The notes under the pieces were generated by a model, which saw only the letters and a program-made list of their open reading frames with translations, was not told the DNA's origin and ran no database searches. This document shows, in pieces, positions 59,116-64,000 of a stretch of 64,000 bases of DNA (positions are counted from its first letter, which is position 1; the number at the start of each line of letters is the position of its first letter). Source of the DNA: Miltoncostaea sp963762825 (GTDB lineage: Bacteria > Actinomycetota > Thermoleophilia > Miltoncostaeales > Miltoncostaeaceae). Made by a program: the position numbers and the translations under genes. The stretch covers positions 1,178,001-1,242,000 of the forward strand of contig CAVXLZ010000001.1 in NCBI GenBank assembly GCA_963762825.1, in the 5' to 3' direction.

Positions 59116-62100
59116 GCCGAGCGGCCGCCGGGGACGGCGTGCAGGGCGCGCCTGACGTACGGGCGCGCCGGCCCCTCGAGGTCCCGGCGCAGGCGCCGGG
59201 CGATCACCTGCGAGACTCCCTCGGCCCCCATCGTGACCCCGAAGATCGTGTCGGCGATCTCGACAGTGGGCTGCTGATGGGTGATCAGGAGGAACTGGGT
59301 CCGCTCGGAGAGGCGCCGCACGACCCCCAGGAAACGCCTCAGATTGATGTCGTCGAGGGCCGCCTCGACCTCATCCAGGAGGTAGAACGGCGCCGGCCGT
59401 GCCATTGCGAGGGCGAGGCAGAAGGCGAGTGCCACCAGGGAGCGTTCCCCTCCGGACATCAGGGCGAGCGAGCGAGCGCTCTTGCCCGCCGGGACGACCT
59501 CGACCTCGATGCCGGCCTCTCCATCGTCGGCCACGACTGCGCGCAGACGCCCCTCGCCCCCCGGGAAGAGAAGCCCGCACACCTCGGTGAAGCGCTCCCG
59601 GAAGGCATCGAAGAGCGAGTCGAAGCCCTCGGCGACCGCGGCGTCGAGCTCGCTCAGATGACCGCGCAGCGCGTCGGCCGTCGATTCGAGATCCTCGATC
59701 TGCGACAGCATCTCCGACTCGCGGGTGCCGAGCTCCTCGCGCTCGGCCGAGGCGAGCGGGTTCACCGCCCCGATCGACTCGCGACGGCTCTCCATCTGCG
59801 CGAGCTGGGACGCGGCCTCCTCCGGGTCGGGGAGCGCCTCATCCGGAGCCGCGGGCGGAGGCGGCCCGGCCTCGGCTGCGCGCTCTCCGGCGACCGCCGC
59901 CTCGACCTCGGCCGCATGGGCCCGGCCGGCACTCGCCGCCACAACCCGCTCGGCCTGCTCCACCGCCCGGTCGGCCGAGGCGACACCGGCGTCGAGGTCG
60001 CGGGCCCCGGCGTCGGCTTCGACCTGGAGTGCCCGTGCCTGCTCGGCGGCCGGGGCGAGCGCGCGGGCGGCGGCCTCGAGGGCGCGGGCGGCACGCCGGG
60101 CCGGCTCCATGTCGTGGATGAGATCGGGCTCGGTCGCCCTCGCGCGCGTCGATTCGACCCGTGCCACCGCCTCGGCCTCGTGGGCAAGGGCGGCCGCCAA
60201 TGCGGCGCGGGCATCCGCCGCTGCGGCCGCGAGCGCCCTCAGCTCCGCGCTCGCGGTCTCCGCCGCCGCTCGTGCGCTGACGGCTGCGGCCGAGGCCGCG
60301 GTCGCGCCGGCACGCGCCGCCTCGGCGGCGGGACCAGCCGTCTCGGCCGCGGCAGCCAGCTGCGCGAGCTCGGCCTCCAACCGCTCGGCGTCCCCGGCGG
60401 CCTGAGCCGCCCGCGCCGCCCGGGCACCGGCCTCGGCCCGGATCCTCGCCACCCGCTCGGCCGCTCGTGCCGCGCAGCGATCCGAGGCGCGGCGGCGCCG
60501 GCGAACACCGGCGAGGGCGGCCGAGGCCGCGCCAGCGTCGGCCGCCGCCCGGTTCGCCGCGGACACCGCCTCGGCCTCAACCTCAACCGCGCGCGCGTGG
60601 AGGGCACGCCGTGCCCACGCCCCCGCCGTGCGGAGCACCAGGCCGTCCTCGGGGCGGAGCGCCAGCCCCTCGAGCGTCACGAGCACGCCCGTGACCCCGG
60701 TCGGCACATGCTCGAGATCCTCCACCAGCCACGCGTCGCCGAGCAGCCGGTCCAGGTGCGGGCGCGCCTCCTCGGAGCACGAGAGAACCAGGTCGAGCAC
60801 GGCGCGCCCACCCGGAGGAGCCACGCCGCGGGGCCGAGAGGGGGCGGGCACGACGGCGCAGTCGGCACCCGCATCGAGAACCGCCTGTGCCTGGGCCATC
60901 GTCGAGACCGGAACCGCCTCGGCCAACATCCCGAGCGCAGCCGCCACGGCATGCTCGGCCCCCTCCTCCACCGCGAGGCCGTCGCCCAGACCCGGACTCC
61001 GTCCCGGACGGCCCGCGTCGCTGGGCGCGAGAGCGCGGGCCGCGACGCGTGCCTCGCGCAGACGCACCTCCGCCACGCCGCGCACCGCCGCCGCGTCGGC
61101 CTCCTCCATCTCGGCCTGCCGGTGGCGCTCTGCCCAACGGACCGCGCGGCTGGACGACAGCTCGTCGCGACGCTCGGCCCTGGCGAGCTCGCCGGCCTCG
61201 ACGACGTCGGCCTCGAGCGACTGCAGGTGCCGGCGCGCCACGTCCAGGGCGCTGCGGGCCTCGTCGGCGCGACGGGCGCTCGCGGCGGCCTCGCGCTCAG
61301 CCGCCAGCAAGGCCGCCGACTCCGCCGCCGCTGCGTCCTGCAGGCGGCGGTGCTCGGCACGCGCCGCCGAGTCGGCGGCGTCGGCGGCCGCTGCGGCGGT
61401 GTCGGCGGCGGCGGCGGAGCCGCGGGCCTCGGCGACCGCCGCGGTGGCGGTCGCGGCGCTCTCGGCGAGGGACTCGAGAAGGTCGCTCGCGGCCTGGCGG
61501 CGGCGTGCCCGATCCTGAGCCTCGCCCTCCGCGGCCGTGACCCTCTCGTGGGCGAGCTCCGCACGCCCGGCGGTGCGATCGGCCGCCGTGCGAAGGGCAG
61601 AGGCGAGCTCCTGCGCCCGAGCCGCTGAGCCGGCGGCGTCCGCGCGGGTCTCGGCCGCTCGCGATCGTGCCGAACGCGCTTCCTCGAGCGCCCGGGCATC
61701 GGTGGCGGCGATCGTGCGCAGGCGCTCCGCGTCGGCACGCGCGTGCGCATGCGCAGCCGCGGCGGCCCGCGCACGGGCGGCGCCGACCGCCCGGCGGGCG
61801 GCGTCGATCTCGGCGTCGAGGGCCTCGGCGCGCAGGGCCGCGCGCGCCTGGCGGTCGAGCGCCCGCGCGCGAGAGCGGACCTCCCCTGCGATGTCGCGCG
61901 CCCTCTCGAGCCGGTCGGCGACCCTCGCGAGCTTCTGCTCCGCCCGGCGGCGGCGGCGCTTGGCCACCGCGACGCCCGCGGCGGCGTCGACGATCGCCCG
62001 CCGCTCCACGGGCGTACTGGTGCAGAGCGCCTCCACCTGCCCCTGGCGGATGACGGCGAGGGCGTCCGGACCGACGCCGCGCGAGGAGAGGGCCTCCTGG

Positions 62101-62468
62101 ACGTCGAGGAGGCGGCATGCATCGGAGTTCAGGCGGTAGTCGGCATCGCCGGCGCGGGTGAGGCGCCGGCTGGCCTCGATCTCCGCCGGCCCGCCACGAC
62201 CGTCGCCGTCGCCCCCGCCGAGGACGAGGCTCACCTCCGCGAAGGCGGATGCGGGACGCCGATCGCCACCGGAGTAGAGGACGTCGGCCATCCCACCGGC
62301 GCGCAGGCGCCCCGCCCGCTGCTCGCCGAGGGCCCACACGACGGCCTCGGCGAGGTTGCTCTTGCCGGAACCGTTCGGTCCGACCACCACGTTCACGCCG
62401 GGGCCGAGCTGCAAGGTGGTGGCATCGGCGAACGACTTGAAGCCGCGTACGGACAGCCGGGTCAGCAT
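59112..62468 (-). CDS. smc: Chromosome segregation protein SMC
   Basis: An 1118-aa protein, slightly short for SMC. LTRLSVRGFKSFADATTLQL and GPNGSGKSNLAEAVVWALGE (Walker A, about 30) open it. Two very Ala-rich coiled coils flank a hinge near 490-610. LMSGGERSLVALAFCLALAM (signature) and FYLLDEVEAALDDINLRRF (Walker B) close the head domain. It compacts and segregates chromosomes with ScpA/ScpB, absent from this window. The start overlaps the rnc stop by 1 nt. Confidence 0.98.
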   Translation of the reverse strand: MLTRLSVRGFKSFADATTLQLGPGVNVVVGPNGSGKSNLAEAVVWALGEQRAGRLRAGGMADVLYSGGDRRPASAFAEVSLVLGGGDGDGRGGPAEIEASRRLTRAGDADYRLNSDACRLLDVQEALSSRGVGPDALAVIRQGQVEALCTSTPVERRAIVDAAAGVAVAKRRRRRAEQKLARVADRLERARDIAGEVRSRARALDRQARAALRAEALDAEIDAARRAVGAARARAAAAAHAHARADAERLRTIAATDARALEEARSARSRAAETRADAAGSAARAQELASALRTAADRTAGRAELAHERVTAAEGEAQDRARRRQAASDLLESLAESAATATAAVAEARGSAAAADTAAAAADAADSAARAEHRRLQDAAAAESAALLAAEREAAASARRADEARSALDVARRHLQSLEADVVEAGELARAERRDELSSSRAVRWAERHRQAEMEEADAAAVRGVAEVRLREARVAARALAPSDAGRPGRSPGLGDGLAVEEGAEHAVAAALGMLAEAVPVSTMAQAQAVLDAGADCAVVPAPSRPRGVAPPGGRAVLDLVLSCSEEARPHLDRLLGDAWLVEDLEHVPTGVTGVLVTLEGLALRPEDGLVLRTAGAWARRALHARAVEVEAEAVSAANRAAADAGAASAALAGVRRRRRASDRCAARAAERVARIRAEAGARAARAAQAAGDAERLEAELAQLAAAAETAGPAAEAARAGATAASAAAVSARAAAETASAELRALAAAAADARAALAAALAHEAEAVARVESTRARATEPDLIHDMEPARRAARALEAAARALAPAAEQARALQVEADAGARDLDAGVASADRAVEQAERVVAASAGRAHAAEVEAAVAGERAAEAGPPPPAAPDEALPDPEEAASQLAQMESRRESIGAVNPLASAEREELGTRESEMLSQIEDLESTADALRGHLSELDAAVAEGFDSLFDAFRERFTEVCGLLFPGGEGRLRAVVADDGEAGIEVEVVPAGKSARSLALMSGGERSLVALAFCLALAMARPAPFYLLDEVEAALDDINLRRFLGVVRRLSERTQFLLITHQQPTVEIADTIFGVTMGAEGVSQVIARRLRRDLEGPARPYVRRALHAVPGGRSA

Positions 62469-63160
62469 CAGCGCGGCTCCTCGAGGCGCCCGAGCGCCTC
62501 GGCCGCGGCGGCCTGCTCGGACGCCTGCTTCGACGCTCCCGACCCCTCGCCGACCACCCCGTCGCCGACCCGCACCCGACTCGTGAAGACTCGCCTCTCG
62601 GGCGGCCCCTGACTGTCCGAGAGCTCGTAGGCGACGGCCAGCCGACGGCGCGCGGCGCGCTCCTGAAGAGCAGTCTTCGGGTCCCGTGACCCGGGCATGG
62701 CGGCCTCCAGCGCCGGGGCGAACGCCTCCAGGACGGCGGTGCGAGTGGCCTCCAACCCGAGATCGAGCCATCCGGCGCCGATGACCGCCTCGGCGAGCGC
62801 GGCACGCAGGCTCCGTTGCTCTGCGAGCTGCGCCGCGGCGCGGCGGCGCGGCGACGGGGCGGCCGCCACGAAGGCGTCGGGGAGCGCGGAGGCGTCGGCC
62901 GCGGCAGCGCAGGAGTCGCGGCCGACCACGGCCTGCCTCATCCAGGAGAGGTCGCCCTCATCCACCGCGGGATGACGACGCATGAGCTCTTCGCTCACCA
63001 CCACTCCGAGAACGCTGTCACCGAGGAACTCGAGCCGCTCGTAGGACGCCTCGCGTCGAGGCGCCCACGAGCTGTGCGTGAAGATCTGACGGCGCCGACG
63101 GCCTTCGAGGCCCCGGACGATGCGGGCAAGGCCGGTCTCCCCGGAACCGGGAGCGATCAG
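62468..63160 (-). CDS. rnc: Ribonuclease III, probable CTG start
   Basis: A 230-aa protein if it starts at CTG 63160, which overlaps the acpP stop as CTGA. The first GTG (63004) would cut off the active-site helix. THSSWAPRREASYERLEFLG with DSVLG is the signature containing two metal-binding acids. In the second acidic motif the sequence is RAALAEAVIGAGWLD: Glu is kept, but the Asp three residues before it (E. coli Asp114) is Ala. A C-terminal dsRBD follows (DPKTALQERAARRRLAVAYEL). It processes rRNA precursors. Confidence 0.93.
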   Translation of the reverse strand: MIAPGSGETGLARIVRGLEGRRRRQIFTHSSWAPRREASYERLEFLGDSVLGVVVSEELMRRHPAVDEGDLSWMRQAVVGRDSCAAAADASALPDAFVAAAPSPRRRAAAQLAEQRSLRAALAEAVIGAGWLDLGLEATRTAVLEAFAPALEAAMPGSRDPKTALQERAARRRLAVAYELSDSQGPPERRVFTSRVRVGDGVVGEGSGASKQASEQAAAAEALGRLEEPR

Positions 63161-63402
63161 CCGGTATTCGACATCACGTAGTCGACCGCCTGACCGACCG
63201 TCGCGATCTTCTCGGCCTCCTCGTCCGGGATCTTTATCTTGAACCGGTCCTCCATCTCCATGATGAGCTCGACCAGATCCAGCGAGTCCGCGTTCAGATC
63301 CTCCTGGAAGGACGACTCGACGGTGACCTCGACCGGATCGACCCCGAGCTGCTCCACCAGGATGGCGCGGACCTCATCGACTGCTTTCTCTCGGTCCAAC
63401 AC
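63157..63402 (-). CDS. acpP: Acyl carrier protein
   Basis: An 81-aa acidic protein from GTG 63402. FQEDLNADSLDLVELIMEME holds the DSL serine that carries 4'-phosphopantetheine. Normal length. It lies between plsX and rnc, as in many bacteria. Confidence 0.98.
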   Translation of the reverse strand: MLDREKAVDEVRAILVEQLGVDPVEVTVESSFQEDLNADSLDLVELIMEMEDRFKIKIPDEEAEKIATVGQAVDYVMSNTG

Positions 63403-63502
63403 GTCCCCCTATTTTTCTCACCATGCCAATGGCCGCTCGGGCCTGGCTGGGCAACTTACACACGGTCTCGGACGAACCGCCGTCTCCGGCGGAGCCGGAA
63501 TC

Positions 63503-64000
63503 CTACGTGGTGGAGGACCTCTCGGCGCCCTCGAGCGCGAGAGCGGCACCGAATTGCTCCACCAGGCGCCCGCGCGTGCCCCGTGCAGCGACCCGCACCG
63601 CGTTGGCGATGCCGCGCCCGGTCGAGTTCCCGTGGCCGATCACGGCGAGGCCGCGCACCCCCAGAAGCACGGCCCCGCCGTAGGTCTCAGGGTCGATCCG
63701 GTCGCGCATCCTCCGCAGCGGAGGTCGCACCAGGAGGCCCCCGACGCGACCTAGGGTCGTGGAGGCGACGGCGTCGCGAACCTCTCCCATGAGGAAGACC
63801 GCGAGCCCCTCCATGGTCTTGAGGACGACGTTGCCGGTGAATCCGTCCGTGACGACGACATCCACGCCACCCGCGGGGATGTCGCGACCCTCGACATTTC
63901 CGATGAAACCCGGGGTTCCCCGCAGGAGGGCGTGCGCCGCGAGCACCAGCTCGCTGCCCTTGCCCTCCTCCTCGCCGATCGAGAGGAGACCGACCCGCGG
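63503..64000 (-). CDS. plsX: Phosphate acyltransferase PlsX (C-terminal part)
   Basis: The last 165 residues of PlsX, cut by the right edge. PRVGLLSIGEEEGKGSELV, GFIGNVEGRDIPAGGVDVVV, TDGFTGNVVLKTMEGLA and GGAVLLGVRGLAVIGHGNST are diagnostic. It makes acyl-phosphate from acyl-ACP for phospholipid synthesis. Confidence 0.97.
   Translation of the reverse strand, partial: PRVGLLSIGEEEGKGSELVLAAHALLRGTPGFIGNVEGRDIPAGGVDVVVTDGFTGNVVLKTMEGLAVFLMGEVRDAVASTTLGRVGGLLVRPPLRRMRDRIDPETYGGAVLLGVRGLAVIGHGNSTGRGIANAVRVAARGTRGRLVEQFGAALALEGAERSSTT

Noticed and set aside
59139..61628. An 829-codon open frame antisense to smc.
   Set aside because: It is a compositional shadow of the Ala-rich coiled coils and has no family-like sequence.

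Overview
The window is a 64 kb stretch of very GC-rich, densely packed bacterial chromosome. Most neighbouring genes overlap by the 4-nt ATGA/GTGA arrangement. Gene content points to a deep-branching Actinomycetota, most likely class Thermoleophilia or a close relative: a fused PafB-PafC WYL regulator, a heliorhodopsin, futalosine-pathway menaquinone synthesis (mqnE), and an enolase-like protein type I associate with that class. The class assignment is inference from gene content. There is no rRNA, CRISPR array, prophage or intact insertion sequence. One tRNA-Asn gene is present.

Layout. 1-4.1 kb: end of an M3 oligopeptidase, an XRE regulator coupled to a small acidic Cys protein, a methyltransferase, tRNA-Asn with promoter and terminator, a FapA/DUF342-like protein and a second methyltransferase. 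4.2-7.8 kb: a four-gene operon of SipW-type signal peptidase, a membrane protein with a degenerate GGDEF domain, and two TasA/camelysin-like secreted proteins. This is the most distinctive locus. 7.9-14.2 kb: SRPBCC/PRC-barrel protein, a GGDEF-EAL c-di-GMP enzyme, Crp/Fnr regulator with a DUF2892 protein, small Cys proteins and CopC. 14.2-22 kb: SF2 helicase, MMPL transporter, RecQ with a thioesterase, and an orphan ParM-like actin. 22-26.2 kb: lytic transglycosylase, PknB-type kinase with a G-x3 repeat tail, small membrane protein and heliorhodopsin. 26.3-32.3 kb: frameshifted amidase, trpA-trpB-trpF and a NarL-type sensor kinase on the minus strand, diverging from two response regulators. 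32.3-45.9 kb: RibD-like reductase, CorA, a 165-bp palindromic MITE-like element, HIT-phosphomannomutase-ABC operon, mqnE, a five-gene operon ending in a 31-aa membrane peptide, zinc alcohol dehydrogenase, an isocitrate/isopropylmalate-type dehydrogenase operon, a frameshifted Nudix gene and a UbiA prenyltransferase. 46-49.1 kb: PafBC fusion and a secreted protein. 49.2-64 kb: a housekeeping block: dprA-comM, (VOC, enolase-like and yraN inverted), rnhB-rplS-trmD-rimM-khpA-rpsP-ffh-ftsY-smc-rnc-acpP-plsX.

How the genes work together. The housekeeping block couples acyl-carrier/phospholipid synthesis (plsX, acpP), RNA processing (rnc), chromosome organisation (smc), SRP targeting (ftsY, ffh) and ribosome/tRNA maturation (rpsP, khpA, rimM, trmD, rplS) in the conserved bacterial order. 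The SipW/TasA module should secrete matrix- or fibre-forming proteins; c-di-GMP-related domains sit both inside it and just downstream. mqnE and possibly the UbiA protein serve menaquinone synthesis. Unusual points include Asp-to-Asn changes in the G motifs of both FtsY (TKxN) and Ffh (NTAGR), two genes best explained by CTG starts, two homopolymer-associated frameshifts, and a second degenerate MITE copy between ffh and ftsY.
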